This document shows positions 27,148 through 36,672 of a stretch of DNA of 64,000 nucleotides, in pieces (position 1 is the first letter of the stretch; every line of letters starts with the position of its first letter). The DNA lies in contig NZ_AYMJ01000015.1 in NCBI RefSeq assembly GCF_000633255.1, positions 124,001 to 188,000 of the forward strand. Direction: 5' to 3'. The translations under genes were made by a program, and so were the position numbers. Under the pieces are notes generated by a model. It worked only from the letters and a program-made list of their open reading frames with translations, ran no database searches and had not been told where the DNA came from. Source of the DNA: Pseudomonas sp. H1h. Lineage in GTDB: Bacteria > Pseudomonadota > Gammaproteobacteria > Pseudomonadales > Pseudomonadaceae.

Positions 27148-28125
27148 ATGAACTTATCACTGCGTAAAGTTGCTCTAGCCGCTGGCGTCATGCTGTTCGC
27201 CGGCCAACTGATGGCCGAACCGAAACGTCCCGAATGCATCGCACCGGCCTCCCCCGGCGGCGGCTTCGACCTGACCTGCAAACTGGCGCAGAGCGCGCTG
27301 GTCAACGAAAAACTGCTGACCAAACCGATGCGCGTGACCTACATGCCCGGCGGTGTCGGCGCGGTGGCGTACAACGCGGTGGTCGCTCAGCGTCCGGCCG
27401 ATGCCGGCACACTGGTGGCGTGGTCCAGCGGTTCGTTGCTGAACCTGGCGCAAGGCAAGTTCGGTCGCTTCGATGAAACCAACGTTCGCTGGCTGGCCGC
27501 TGTCGGCACCAGTTACGGCGCCATTGCGGTGAAAAGCGACTCGCCCTACAAAACCCTCGACGATCTCGTAAAGGCGCTGAAGAAAGATCCGAGCTCTGTG
27601 GTGATTGGTTCCGGTGGCACCGTCGGCAGTCAGGACTGGATGCAGACCGCACTGATCGCCAAGGCTGCCGGGATCAACCCGCGTGACCTGCGTTACGTCG
27701 CCCTCGAAGGTGGTGGCGAAATCGCCACCGCGCTGCTCGGCGGTCACATCCAGGTCGGCAGCACCGACATCTCCGACTCCATGCCGCACATTCAGAGCGG
27801 CGACATGCGTCTGTTGGCCGTGTTCGCCGACAAGCGCATCGACGAGCCCGAAATGAAAGACATCCCGACTGCCAAGGAACAAGGCTACGACATCGTCTGG
27901 CCGGTGGTGCGCGGTTTCTACCTGGGGCCAAAAGTCAGCGACGAAGACTACGCCTGGTGGAAAGACGCATTCGACAAACTGCTCGCCTCGGATGACTTCG
28001 CCAAGCTGCGCGATCAGCGTGAACTGTTCCCGTTCGCCATGACCGGCCCGGAACTGGACACTTACGTGAAGAAGCAAGTGGCGGATTACAAAGTGCTGGC
28101 CAAAGAGTTCGGCCTGATTCAGTGA
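27148..28125 (+). CDS. tctC: Tricarboxylate-binding periplasmic protein TctC
   Basis: 325 residues. The signal peptide is MNLSLRKVALAAGVMLFAGQ plus LMA. Motifs of the TctC/BugT superfamily follow: IAPASPGGGFDLTCKLAQ and YMPGGVGAVAYN. It captures citrate-type ligands for TctAB. CAAGGAGAC lies 8 nt before the ATG. It is 39 nt downstream of the porin gene and 59 nt upstream of tctB. Confidence 0.94.
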   Translation: MNLSLRKVALAAGVMLFAGQLMAEPKRPECIAPASPGGGFDLTCKLAQSALVNEKLLTKPMRVTYMPGGVGAVAYNAVVAQRPADAGTLVAWSSGSLLNLAQGKFGRFDETNVRWLAAVGTSYGAIAVKSDSPYKTLDDLVKALKKDPSSVVIGSGGTVGSQDWMQTALIAKAAGINPRDLRYVALEGGGEIATALLGGHIQVGSTDISDSMPHIQSGDMRLLAVFADKRIDEPEMKDIPTAKEQGYDIVWPVVRGFYLGPKVSDEDYAWWKDAFDKLLASDDFAKLRDQRELFPFAMTGPELDTYVKKQVADYKVLAKEFGLIQ

Positions 28126-28184
28126 TCGTCTCTGTCTAGCGGCCGTAGCCTCCATTCTCGGGGGCTGCGGCACAGGAGTTTCTC

Positions 28185-28643
28185 ATGCTCTTACAACGCA
28201 TTTTCGCCTCGGTGCTGTTGCTGGTCTGTGTCGGCCTGGCATTGATGGCGTGGCCGTACCAAGCGGCCTTTTCCTACGAACCGGTCGGCCCCCGCGCCTT
28301 TCCTCTGCTGATGCTCGGGCTGATGGGCGCGGCGCTGCTGTACATGGTGTTCCGCCCGGCACCGATCAAACACAGCGCTGACGAACCGCCGCTGGACCGC
28401 GCCACTCTGACCAAGATCGGCATCTGCGTGGTGCTGTTGTTGGTGTTCGCCGGCACCTTTGAACCGCTGGGCTTCATTGCCGCCAGCATCATCACCGGTG
28501 TCCCGATGGCACGCCTGTATGGTGGCCGCTGGCTGCCGAGCGTGGTGATCATCAGCCTGATGGCCATCGGTCTTTACCTGCTGTTCGACCGTTTGATGGA
28601 CGTCCCGCTGCCTCTCGGCCTGCTCGACGTTCTGGAGAACTGA
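28185..28643 (+). CDS. tctB: Tripartite tricarboxylate transporter small membrane subunit TctB
   Basis: 152 residues with four hydrophobic helices: ILASVLLLVCVGLALMAW-like N-terminus, FPLLMLGLMGAALLYMVF, IGICVVLLLVFAGTFEPLG and VVIISLMAIGLYLLF. The segment GPRAFP after helix 1 is typical of TctB. It starts behind AGGAG and ends 1 nt before the tctA start. Confidence 0.93.
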   Translation: MLLQRIFASVLLLVCVGLALMAWPYQAAFSYEPVGPRAFPLLMLGLMGAALLYMVFRPAPIKHSADEPPLDRATLTKIGICVVLLLVFAGTFEPLGFIAASIITGVPMARLYGGRWLPSVVIISLMAIGLYLLFDRLMDVPLPLGLLDVLEN

Positions 28644-28644
28644 T

Positions 28645-30159
28645 ATGGATACTCTTGGCTATTTGGGTCAGGGTTTCGGCGTTGCGCTGAGCCCGTACAA
28701 CCTGGTGACCGCCCTGTGCGGCACGCTGATCGGCACGGTCGTCGGGCTGCTGCCGGGGCTCGGCCCGATCAACGGCGTGGCGCTGCTGATCCCCATCGCA
28801 TTTGCCCTCGGCCTGCCGCCGGAATCGGCGTTGATTCTATTGGCCGCGGTGTATCTGGGCTGCGAATACGGCGGACGGATCAGCTCGATTCTGCTGAACA
28901 TTCCGGGTGAAGCTTCCACCGTGATGACCACCCTCGACGGCTACCCGATGGCCCGCAAAGGCCTGGCCGGTGTGGCGCTGTCGCTGTCGGCATGGAGTTC
29001 GTTCATCGGCGCGTTCATCGCCACCTGCGGCATGGTGCTGTTTGCGCCGCTGCTGGCGAAATGGGCGATAGCCTTCGGGCCGGCGGAATACTTCGTGTTG
29101 ATGGTGTTCGCGATTGTCTGTCTTGGCGGCATGGCCGGCGATCGACCGCTGAAGACCTTTATCGCAGCGTTGATCGGTCTGTTCCTGTCCACCGTCGGCA
29201 TCGACGCCAACAGCGGGGTGTACCGCTTTACCGGCGACAACATTCACCTCACTGACGGCATTCAGTTTGTCGTGCTGGTGCTGGGCCTGTTCTCCATCAG
29301 CGAAATTCTGCTGCTGCTGGAAAAAACCCACCACGGCCAGGAAGCCGTGAAAGCCACCGGCCGGATGATGTTCAACTTCAAGGAAGCGGCGTCGGTGTTC
29401 GTGGTGAACATCCGTTGCGGCGTGCTCGGTTTCATCATGGGCGTACTGCCGGGTGCCGGCGCGACGCTGGCCAGCGCCGTGGCCTACATGACCGAGAAAC
29501 GCATCGCCGGTGCCAGCGGCAAATTCGGTGAAGGCGATGCCCGTGGCCTCGCGGCGCCGGAAACCGCCATCGGCGGCGCGGCGTGCGGCGCACTGGTGCC
29601 GATGCTGACCCTCGGCGTTCCAGGTTCCGGCACCACGGCAGTGATGATTGGCGCCCTGTCGCTGTACAACATCACGCCGGGCCCGCTGCTGTTCCAGCAA
29701 CAACCGGACATCGTCTGGGGGCTGATCGCTTCGTTGTTCATCGCCAACGTCATGCTGGTGATCCTCAACATCCCGATGATCCGCGTGTTCACCCGCATCC
29801 TCGCCGTGCCGAACTGGGCACTGGTGCCGGTCATCGCGATCATTACCGGGATCGGCGTATACGCCGTACATGCGACAACGTTCGATCTGTTCCTGATGAT
29901 CGGCATCGGCATCTTCGGCTACATCCTGCGCAAGCTGGACTTCCCGCTGTCGCCGCTGTTGCTCGGTTTCATCCTTGGCGGCCTGATGGAGCAAAACCTG
30001 CGTCGCGCCCTGTCGATCTCCAACGGTGCGCTGGAAATCCTCTGGTCGAGCCCGATCACCTTCGGCTGCTGGATTCTGACCGCGATCATGCTGTTGATGC
30101 CGATCATCCGTATCTGGCGCAAACGTTCTGCCGCGCAGCGTGCCATTGCCGATGTTTGA
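28645..30159 (+). CDS. tctA: Tripartite tricarboxylate transporter large membrane subunit TctA
   Basis: 504 residues, about twelve transmembrane helices. Signature loops are GLLPGLGPINGVALLIP near residue 35, GRISSILLNIPGEASTVMT, and the repeat-related GVLPGAGATLASAVAYM and GVPGSGTTAVMIGAL. It is the Na+- or H+-coupled permease subunit. Length matches the family. Its 3' end overlaps the AbrB-family gene by 8 nt. Confidence 0.95.
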   Translation: MDTLGYLGQGFGVALSPYNLVTALCGTLIGTVVGLLPGLGPINGVALLIPIAFALGLPPESALILLAAVYLGCEYGGRISSILLNIPGEASTVMTTLDGYPMARKGLAGVALSLSAWSSFIGAFIATCGMVLFAPLLAKWAIAFGPAEYFVLMVFAIVCLGGMAGDRPLKTFIAALIGLFLSTVGIDANSGVYRFTGDNIHLTDGIQFVVLVLGLFSISEILLLLEKTHHGQEAVKATGRMMFNFKEAASVFVVNIRCGVLGFIMGVLPGAGATLASAVAYMTEKRIAGASGKFGEGDARGLAAPETAIGGAACGALVPMLTLGVPGSGTTAVMIGALSLYNITPGPLLFQQQPDIVWGLIASLFIANVMLVILNIPMIRVFTRILAVPNWALVPVIAIITGIGVYAVHATTFDLFLMIGIGIFGYILRKLDFPLSPLLLGFILGGLMEQNLRRALSISNGALEILWSSPITFGCWILTAIMLLMPIIRIWRKRSAAQRAIADV

Positions 30160-31186
30160 TCGCTCCTCGCTGAAATCCTGGTGGGGAACCCCGCTGGTCG
30201 GTCTGCTCGGCGGCTATGTCGCCAGCCAGATCGGCTGGCCACTGCCGTGGATGGTCGGCTCGTTGCTGGCGATCATCCTCGTGCGCTGCCTGACCCCATG
30301 GCAACTCACGGAAATCCCCGGCGGGCGCAAATGTGGTCAATGGATTGTCGGAATCGGCATCGGCCTGCACTTCACTCCTGTGGTGATGGAGCAGGTACTC
30401 AGTCATTTCGGTCTGATCTTCTTTGGGGCGCTGGTCACCAGTCTTTCGGCGGTGGTCGGCGTGTGGCTGATGCGTCGCACCGGTGAGGATCGCGCAACAG
30501 CGTTCTTCTCCAGCATGCCCGGTGGTTCTGGCGAGATGGTCAACCTCGGCGCACGCAATGGCGCGCTGCTCAGCCACGTTGCGGCGGGTCAGAGTTTGCG
30601 GGTGTTGGTGGTCGTCCTCTGTGTACCGGCAGCGTTCAAGTATTTGCTCGGTGACGGGACGCCGATTGCTCACGCCGGCAGCGTCGATTGGCGCTGGCTG
30701 GCGATCCTGTTTCCAGCGGGCGGCCTGCTTGCCTGGCTCTGGCAGCGTCTGCGTCAACCCAATCCTTGGCTGTTCGGGCCGTTGCTGGTGAGTGCAGCGG
30801 TGAGTATTGGCTGGGATTTGCACATCGGCTTGCCCAACGGCGGCAGTCAGATTGGCCAGTGGCTGATTGGCAGCGGCTTGGGTTGCCACTTCAACCGACA
30901 GTTCTTCCGGCGCGCGCCGTCATTCATGGGCCGCACGTTGATCGGCACGGCGCTGACCATGTTGATCGCCACATTGGCGGCGCTGGGCTTGAGTGCGCTG
31001 ACCCATCTGGATCTGCGTTCGCTGACATTGGGCATGATGCCCGGCGGGATTGCCGAGATGAGCCTGACGGCGGAGACCTTGCAACTGTCGGTGCCGCTGG
31101 TGACGGCGATGCAGGTGATGCGGCTGTTGTTCGTGCTGTTTTTGGCGGAGCCGTTGTTCAAGTACTGGAATCGTAATCCCGAGTAA
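30152..31186 (+). CDS. AbrB-family (AbrB_dup) integral membrane protein
   Basis: 344 residues from the ATG at 30152, a start nested in the last codons of tctA. It has eight to ten helices in two similar halves (GGYVASQIGWPLPWMVGSLL in the first; IGWDLHIGLPNGGSQIGQWL and MMPGGIAEMSLTAETLQLSV in the second). Repeated MPGG motifs occur in both (SSMPGGSGEMVNLG). AbrB-dup proteins are often encoded next to TctCBA; E. coli AbrB affects aidB. A transport or accessory role is inferred from the translational coupling. Confidence 0.82.
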   Translation: MFDRSSLKSWWGTPLVGLLGGYVASQIGWPLPWMVGSLLAIILVRCLTPWQLTEIPGGRKCGQWIVGIGIGLHFTPVVMEQVLSHFGLIFFGALVTSLSAVVGVWLMRRTGEDRATAFFSSMPGGSGEMVNLGARNGALLSHVAAGQSLRVLVVVLCVPAAFKYLLGDGTPIAHAGSVDWRWLAILFPAGGLLAWLWQRLRQPNPWLFGPLLVSAAVSIGWDLHIGLPNGGSQIGQWLIGSGLGCHFNRQFFRRAPSFMGRTLIGTALTMLIATLAALGLSALTHLDLRSLTLGMMPGGIAEMSLTAETLQLSVPLVTAMQVMRLLFVLFLAEPLFKYWNRNPE

Positions 31187-31198
31187 AACCGCGTCGCT

Positions 31199-31293
31199 CT
31201 TTTCGCGAGCAGGCTCGCTCCCACGGGGTTTTGGAGTGTTCACATAATCTGTGGCACCCACAAGAATCTGTGGGAGCGGGCTTGCACGCGAAA
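31199..31293. repeat. REPIN, TGTGGGAGC subfamily
   Basis: Inverted REP pair: arms at 31201-31223 and 31269-31293, the second with a GCACGCGAA variation. It lies between the AbrB-family gene and convergent ung. Confidence 0.88.
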
Positions 31294-31313
31294 GGGCCGG
31301 CCCGGTCAGCCAG

Positions 31314-32006
31314 TCAAACTGGCGGCAGACGCCACTCGATCGGCGCTTCGCCATTCTGCTCCAGAAACTTGTTGGTCCGGCTGAAATGCCCACACCCCAG
31401 GAATCCCCGATACGCCGACAACGGCGACGGGTGCACCGAGGTCAGCACCAGGTGCTTGGTCGCATCGATCAGCTTCTGCTTGCTCTGCGCATGCGCGCCC
31501 CACAGCATGAACACCAGATGCGGCTGCCGCTCACTGACCAGTTCAATGATCCGGTCGGTGAAGAACTGCCAGCCCTTGTCCTTGTGCGCGTTGGCATTGG
31601 CACGCTCGACCGTCATGGTGGTGTTAAGCATCAACACGCCCTGATCAGCCCAGCTCTGCAAATAGCCGTGGTTGGGGATGTCGATGTTCAGGTCGCGTTT
31701 CAACTCTTTATAGATGTTGACCAGCGACGGCGGCGCCGGCACGCCCGGCTGCACCGAGAAGCACAAGCCATGGGCCTGGCCCGGGCCGTGATACGGGTCC
31801 TGACCGAGGATGACGACTTTCACCTTGTCCAGTGGCGTGGAGTTCAGCGCATTGAAAATCAGTGGGCCCGGGGGATAGATTTCCTTGCCGGCCGCCCGCT
31901 CCTGTTGCAGGAAGTTGCGCAACTCTGCCATGTAGGGCTGGTCGAACTCAGCACGCAGTGCCTCCTTCCAGCTCGGTTCGAGTTTGATACGGTCGTCAGC
32001 AGTCAT
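31314..32006 (-). CDS. ung: Uracil-DNA glycosylase (family 1)
   Basis: 230 residues from the ATG at 32006; a TTG seven codons earlier is possible. The catalytic motif [14 protein letters not shown] (Asp70) and the leucine-intercalation loop [11 protein letters not shown] are both intact, as are LLLNTTMTV-like ([13 protein letters not shown]) and FMLWGAHAQ. It removes uracil from DNA to start base excision repair. Stand-alone gene. Confidence 0.96.
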   Translation of the reverse strand: MTADDRIKLEPSWKEALRAEFDQPYMAELRNFLQQERAAGKEIYPPGPLIFNALNSTPLDKVKVVILGQDPYHGPGQAHGLCFSVQPGVPAPPSLVNIYKELKRDLNIDIPNHGYLQSWADQGVLMLNTTMTVERANANAHKDKGWQFFTDRIIELVSERQPHLVFMLWGAHAQSKQKLIDATKHLVLTSVHPSPLSAYRGFLGCGHFSRTNKFLEQNGEAPIEWRLPPV

Positions 32007-32139
32007 GGTTACATCCGGCGAAAACAATTGGGGCGAACCCTAGGAAACCCGCCCATGCTTGTCAATTGATCCGACGCAGATCCGGCACTTTCCCACACAG
32101 CGATCATACTGATCGTTCAAATTCCCGATCGAGGTCACG

Positions 32140-33252
32140 ATGAATCTGCACTTCGAAGAACTTACCGGCACCGATGGCGCCCGCCTCGGGGTCGCCAGCC
32201 TGGACGCCGAAAAGTCGCTCAATGCGCTGTCCTTGCCGATGATCAACGCCCTGAGCGACAAACTGAATGCTTGGGCCAAGGATCCGCAAATCGTCTGCGT
32301 ATTGCTGCGCGGCAACGGCGCCAAGGCATTCTGCGCCGGTGGCGAAGTGCGCAGCCTGGTGGAAGCCTGCCGCGCCCACCCCGGCGAAGTCCCGCCACTG
32401 GCCGCGCAATTTTTCGCCGCGGAATACCGACTGGACTACAGCCTGCACACCTACCCCAAACCGCTGATCTGCTGGGGCCACGGTTACGTGCTCGGCGGCG
32501 GCATGGGCCTGTTGCAAGGCGCCAGCACGCGGATCGTCACCCCGAGCAGTCGCCTGGCGATGCCGGAGATCACTATTGGTTTGTATCCGGATGTTGGCGC
32601 CAGTTGGTTTCTGTCGCGACTACCGGGCAAGCTTGGGCTGTTCCTTGGTTTGACCGGCGCGCACATGAACGCTCGTGATGCGATTGATTTGGATCTGGCC
32701 GACCGCTTCCTCCTCGATGAACAGCAACCGGAGTTGATTGAAGGCCTGCTGCAACTCAACTGGCAGGAACAGACCGACATGCAGCTCAACAGTCTGCTCA
32801 AGGCCCTGCAACAGGAAGCCGTTGGGCAAATGCCCGAGGCGCAGTGGCTGCCACGCCGTCAGCCGATCGACGAACTGCTCGACGTCAGCGATGTGACATG
32901 CGCCTGGAAAGCCATCAGCCTGCAACGCGACAGCAGCGACCCGCTGATCGCCCGCGCCGCGAAAACCCTGAGCGAAGGCTCACCGCTGACCGCGCACCTG
33001 GTCTGGGAACAGATCCTGCGCGCCCGCTACCTGTCACTGGCCGAAGTCTTCCAGATGGAATACACCCTGAGCCTCAATTGCTGCCGCCATCCGGAATTCA
33101 GCGAAGGTGTGCGGGCGCGGCTGATCGACAAGGACCAGAAACCGCACTGGCATTGGCCGGACATCAACAACGTGCCGGACGCGGTGGTCGAGGCGCATTT
33201 TCACAAGGTGTGGGAAGGTCGGCATCCGCTGGCGGATCTGACGCAGTACTAA
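32140..33252 (+). CDS. Enoyl-CoA hydratase/isomerase family, 3-hydroxyisobutyryl-CoA hydrolase-like
   Basis: 370 residues, longer than simple crotonases (~260) and like HIBYL-CoA hydrolases. The oxyanion-hole segments are AFCAGGEVRSLVE and HGYVLGGGMGLLQGAS. The catalytic acids lie in MPEITIGLYPDVGASWFL, where the PE...PDVG pattern is diagnostic of the hydrolase subgroup. It would release 3-hydroxyisobutyrate in valine breakdown, though other acyl-CoA esters are possible. A GAGGTCACG precedes the ATG at 32140. No valine genes are adjacent, so the pathway is inferred. Confidence 0.85.
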   Translation: MNLHFEELTGTDGARLGVASLDAEKSLNALSLPMINALSDKLNAWAKDPQIVCVLLRGNGAKAFCAGGEVRSLVEACRAHPGEVPPLAAQFFAAEYRLDYSLHTYPKPLICWGHGYVLGGGMGLLQGASTRIVTPSSRLAMPEITIGLYPDVGASWFLSRLPGKLGLFLGLTGAHMNARDAIDLDLADRFLLDEQQPELIEGLLQLNWQEQTDMQLNSLLKALQQEAVGQMPEAQWLPRRQPIDELLDVSDVTCAWKAISLQRDSSDPLIARAAKTLSEGSPLTAHLVWEQILRARYLSLAEVFQMEYTLSLNCCRHPEFSEGVRARLIDKDQKPHWHWPDINNVPDAVVEAHFHKVWEGRHPLADLTQY

Positions 33253-33311
33253 ATTTTCCATGTTCCTGCGATGGCGGCCTCTGGCCCCTATCGCGGGCAA
33301 CCTGACTGGCG

Positions 33312-33725
33312 TTATTGCAACTCGGGATTCAACTGGTAAAAATTGATGATTTCCACCGTTGCCTGCAGCGCTTCCTCATCATTTTTTTTCAGAATATCCT
33401 CTACGTCCCTCAGAGGTGGAAGCGGATGCAGCAACTCAACGAATTGGTCCGCAGAATAGTCTTGAGTAGATTTATCTTCTCTTGTGACCCTGATGAAACT
33501 GATAGCAGCATCACCGCCCAGAAAGTGGTTGGACACCCGTATCTTTGGAGACACGCCGTAATTCACAACAATGACCAGATCATCTCGTTCACGGTGAAAT
33601 TTGATCTGATGAATAGACAGTCCGAACGCTGAAAAGTCGACACCATCAATGCCGCCACCGGCATTAACAATCAAATCTCTCCCGAGCCCATCGGCGATTA
33701 CCACGACCATCCGATTCGTTACCAC
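33312..33725 (-). CDS. RTX protein C-terminal fragment, probably out-of-frame continuation of the upstream RTX gene
   Basis: 137 residues. The sequence DGLGRDLIVNAGGGIDGVDF is an RTX-type Gly/Asp repeat. It is followed by LSIHQIKFHRERDDLVIVV and NHFLGGDAAISFIRV, which look like the haemolysin-type Ca-binding-related domain also seen at the end of the upstream protein. The frame overlaps that gene by 7 nt in another phase, and the first usable starts (GTG 33725 or ATG 33710) have no clear RBS. Removing a T and a G near 33700-33717 would join the two frames as one RTX protein. It is either a recent frameshift, a sequencing error or, less likely, a separate gene. Its C-terminus (QATVEIINFYQLNPELQ) is unremarkable. 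Confidence 0.55.
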   Translation of the reverse strand: MVTNRMVVVIADGLGRDLIVNAGGGIDGVDFSAFGLSIHQIKFHRERDDLVIVVNYGVSPKIRVSNHFLGGDAAISFIRVTREDKSTQDYSADQFVELLHPLPPLRDVEDILKKNDEEALQATVEIINFYQLNPELQ

Positions 33726-35773
33726 GGTGACCCGTAAAGTACGTCAGACTTGTTCCGGTGTTTTACCTTGGGCAATAGCACTGCATTGCCCAAGTCATCA
33801 TAAGAGGGCTGATCACCCGGCACATCCGGATCGCTATCTTTCGCTTTCCAGTCACCTTGAACAACCAAATCGGGGGCAGAACAGGATTGTGCTTCGTAAT
33901 CCGGGAGCACTATGCCCAACATCCCGGGCCTGTAGTGCTTTACGACAATCAGATCGCTCCGGCCGTATTTGATGTTCAGCGTGCTCTCAACAAGTTCTTC
34001 GATGAGCGTCAACGTTATGGCTTGATCTTCCGTAAACCACGTATTGCTTAGAGGCGCGCTGCGTTCAAGGGCGGGAATCGGAAGGCCGTTTATCAACAAC
34101 TGCCCATCAGCATTTGAATCGAAAATCTCATCGATTCCGTCACCGCTGGCAAACTCGTACCGGTCATTCCCATGGCCACCCGTCAGAGAATCATTGCCCC
34201 TGCCGCCGTTCAAAACATCATCCCCCTCCATCCCGTATAGCGCGTCATTGCCGTCGCCACCGCTTAACGAGTCGTTGCCGCGAGCACCTTCGATAACGTC
34301 GTTACCCGCCAGTCCATTGATCGAATCATTGCCTGCGCCGCCATATAGATGATCGGCATTTGTCGTGCCACCGAAAGATCGCCCTCCGTCATCACCGAAC
34401 ATCACCAACGGGTTAGATACGCCAGTCGTCATGGGTGCCTGTTTCCCCGAGGCGAGATCGGTGAAGGAAAACTTCTGTAGTGTGTTTTTTCCGAATGAGC
34501 CATGGGTTCTGGAAATCAACCGGGCCAACATTTCTGCGCGATCAGAAATCCACTGCTCGGTAATAAAACCTTCGCCAGTGATGGGGTCATAAAGCTCCAG
34601 CTCGCGACCAGGGAACCCGTCATCTCGCTCTATGACTATTTCACTTAGCTGTTTAAGCGAGTTTCGTAATGCTTGGCCGATTGGCGTTGCTTGGCTGGCT
34701 TGCTTTGTCCACGCGGTGACGCTGCCGTACTCTCCAATGGTCTTGGTAACGATGCTTTGGGATTGAGTCGGTGTAAACGCTGAGAAAAATGCGTACGCGT
34801 TGGTCGCGAGCGTTTCCTCCGTGGTGGGCGCGGCATTAAAGCCGCCGTCGTATGTTCGCCTGAACATGTCAAAAAAAGCATTTACGCCATATCGCAATAT
34901 CAGATCAACGATGGGCGAAACAGGTGTGCCTTTCACCACGTACTGAATTAATGGATTGGTGTTCCCACTGGCCATTGCAACTTTTATTTGCTCAGGCACT
35001 ACCGAAAACACGCTCTCAAGCACATTGAGACCAAAGTTATTGATCGCGGCGCGAAGGCCGACACTGTATGAATCGATGGCAAATAGAATATTCTTGAAAT
35101 CATCGAACCTATTAACTTTAGCCAGCTCATGACTGCCTTTTATTTCTGAGCTGGGGTCGCCTGCGGAAATTAATCTCCAGGTTTCATACGGGGGTTTGCC
35201 ACCTAACAGGCTGGACCCGATTGTTCCTGACCAACCGGCGTTACGGCTTGTAGCGGTATCGTCTTCGCCATTTTCATCATGAAATAAGACTTTCCCAATG
35301 GCGCTCGCATCAATGGCGGCTATCTGACTGATTGAAGGTACTGTCCAAGGAGCCAAATCGTCTTTAGCTGAACCGTACAGCAGCGTGTTCATAAAGTTTA
35401 CAGCAACCTGATTAGAGGACTCTTGCATCCTTGCTTCAGTAAATTTCTTATCTAGTCTAAGCTCGCCCTGCCGCAGGGTGTAGGCGCGAATCAATGCAGA
35501 GTAAGCACCTTGCCCGCCGTTGGCGTCAATCGCAACATCGAGCCAAAGTTTGGCACTCTTAAAAATATTTATTACATCACCGTCAAAAGTAACATTACCG
35601 GAAATCTTTTCGCCGATAACATCAGATAAACACTGATAAAAGGAAGCGCAGCTTCTCCCTTCTTCCGCCAAAGCTATAAACTTCTCATCACGCTGGGTAA
35701 ACCGCATTCCAGCACAAGAGTTCGCGACCTTCAAAATTAATGCTCTTTCTAAACCATCATAAATATAGCTCAT
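33719..35773 (-). CDS. RTX (haemolysin-type Ca-binding) protein with uncharacterised N-terminal domain
   Basis: 684 residues. The first ~460 (MSYIYDGLERALILKVANSC onward) are mainly helical and match no family I recognise. From about residue 470 come seven GGxGxDxux nonapeptides (GGAGNDSIN, GLAGNDVIE, GGDGNDALY, GGRGNDSLT and so on), a Ca-binding beta-roll typical of type I secreted proteins. A Ca-binding-related domain then follows (NIKYGRSDLIVVKHYRPGML). The protein stops abruptly at DVLYGSPW inside what should be another repeat (see the adjacent fragment). There is no signal peptide, as expected for type I secretion; no secretion genes are nearby. The DNA is AT-richer than its surroundings, suggesting acquisition. 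The gene follows an unknown membrane-anchored protein with a 2-nt gap. Confidence 0.75.
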   Translation of the reverse strand: MSYIYDGLERALILKVANSCAGMRFTQRDEKFIALAEEGRSCASFYQCLSDVIGEKISGNVTFDGDVINIFKSAKLWLDVAIDANGGQGAYSALIRAYTLRQGELRLDKKFTEARMQESSNQVAVNFMNTLLYGSAKDDLAPWTVPSISQIAAIDASAIGKVLFHDENGEDDTATSRNAGWSGTIGSSLLGGKPPYETWRLISAGDPSSEIKGSHELAKVNRFDDFKNILFAIDSYSVGLRAAINNFGLNVLESVFSVVPEQIKVAMASGNTNPLIQYVVKGTPVSPIVDLILRYGVNAFFDMFRRTYDGGFNAAPTTEETLATNAYAFFSAFTPTQSQSIVTKTIGEYGSVTAWTKQASQATPIGQALRNSLKQLSEIVIERDDGFPGRELELYDPITGEGFITEQWISDRAEMLARLISRTHGSFGKNTLQKFSFTDLASGKQAPMTTGVSNPLVMFGDDGGRSFGGTTNADHLYGGAGNDSINGLAGNDVIEGARGNDSLSGGDGNDALYGMEGDDVLNGGRGNDSLTGGHGNDRYEFASGDGIDEIFDSNADGQLLINGLPIPALERSAPLSNTWFTEDQAITLTLIEELVESTLNIKYGRSDLIVVKHYRPGMLGIVLPDYEAQSCSAPDLVVQGDWKAKDSDPDVPGDQPSYDDLGNAVLLPKVKHRNKSDVLYGSPW

Positions 35774-35775
35774 AG

Positions 35776-36636
35776 TTACTTCCCTGCAATTATGGAACGT
35801 GACAGATATTCGCTGACAAATTTTAGTGCTTCAGGAGCGCCACGCAACGAACGAGTACTTAAGCTGACGCGTCCATCCCCACCTGAGAAATCAAAACTGT
35901 AGAGTTCGACCGTGCAGCGGGTCTGCAACTCGCCAAAATCCAAATTCTCTAATTGCGCTTTATTAAGCTTCAACAAGTCTTGCCTACCCAAACCCGCTGC
36001 TTTAACCCTGTCACCAGGATAATTCAAACCATCACAACTTATCGTCCGAGGTGTTCCGTCATGTCGCCGCCAGTTATGCATAACGAATGTTGTAATGAGA
36101 AAATCATTTTTTGAACTAGGTGGAGAAGCGTCAAGCCAAAGCTCTAACCCCGGATATTTTTTAAGTTTCACAATCAAATCATCCGGCCAATCAACATGCC
36201 GTCCGCCCATCGTATGCGGCTCAGTGCGCTCCTTCCGGGTGTAGAGTCTGGCAGCAACCTGGAAATACCCCCAATTGGAAGGCTTTTCTATCCCGCTCAA
36301 CTCATACTCCGTACGAAGTTCGGTTCCCGTCCACCAAAACGAACCCTCAAGAACATCGGCAATACATGACCCGTCACTCTTCAAAGTCGATCCGAAATAA
36401 AAACCGGGTATCCGAGTCCGATCAAGCAAGCTGCCGCCCCGGATAGGAACCTGCTCCATACCCGCCAGTTTTTTACTGCAGTCCCCTTGTTCCTTTTGAT
36501 AAATCGCCCTGCGCTCTGCCGCCGCCTCCCATTCAATATAAAAATCCACTCCCCAATAGCAAACCAGCAAAACCAGACCATATTTAAGTAACGCTTTACA
36601 CCGTCTAAAGGCTTCCTTGCGAGAAATCTTAAGCAT
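35776..36636 (-). CDS. Unknown single-pass membrane or exported protein, partner of the RTX gene
   Basis: 286 residues; not recognised. A basic N-terminus (MLKISRKEAFRRCKALLKYG) leads into one hydrophobic helix (LVLLVCYWGVDFYIEW, about residues 20-36), then a presumably periplasmic domain with several cysteines (residues in GDCSKKL, GSCIADV, ISCDGLN and TRCTVEL) that could form two disulfides. It ends 2 nt before the RTX start, so the two are almost certainly co-translated. By analogy with toxin loci it could be an immunity protein or an adaptor, but nothing in the sequence proves this. AT-rich like its neighbour. Confidence 0.6.
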   Translation of the reverse strand: MLKISRKEAFRRCKALLKYGLVLLVCYWGVDFYIEWEAAAERRAIYQKEQGDCSKKLAGMEQVPIRGGSLLDRTRIPGFYFGSTLKSDGSCIADVLEGSFWWTGTELRTEYELSGIEKPSNWGYFQVAARLYTRKERTEPHTMGGRHVDWPDDLIVKLKKYPGLELWLDASPPSSKNDFLITTFVMHNWRRHDGTPRTISCDGLNYPGDRVKAAGLGRQDLLKLNKAQLENLDFGELQTRCTVELYSFDFSGGDGRVSLSTRSLRGAPEALKFVSEYLSRSIIAGK

Positions 36637-36672
36637 TTCAAATCTCCATTTTAAAATGACGAAAAACTCTAG

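Noticed and set aside
28837..29994. A 385-codon open frame antisense to tctA
   Set aside because: Low-complexity His/Gln/Asp-rich translation with no motif; tctA is clear on the other strand.
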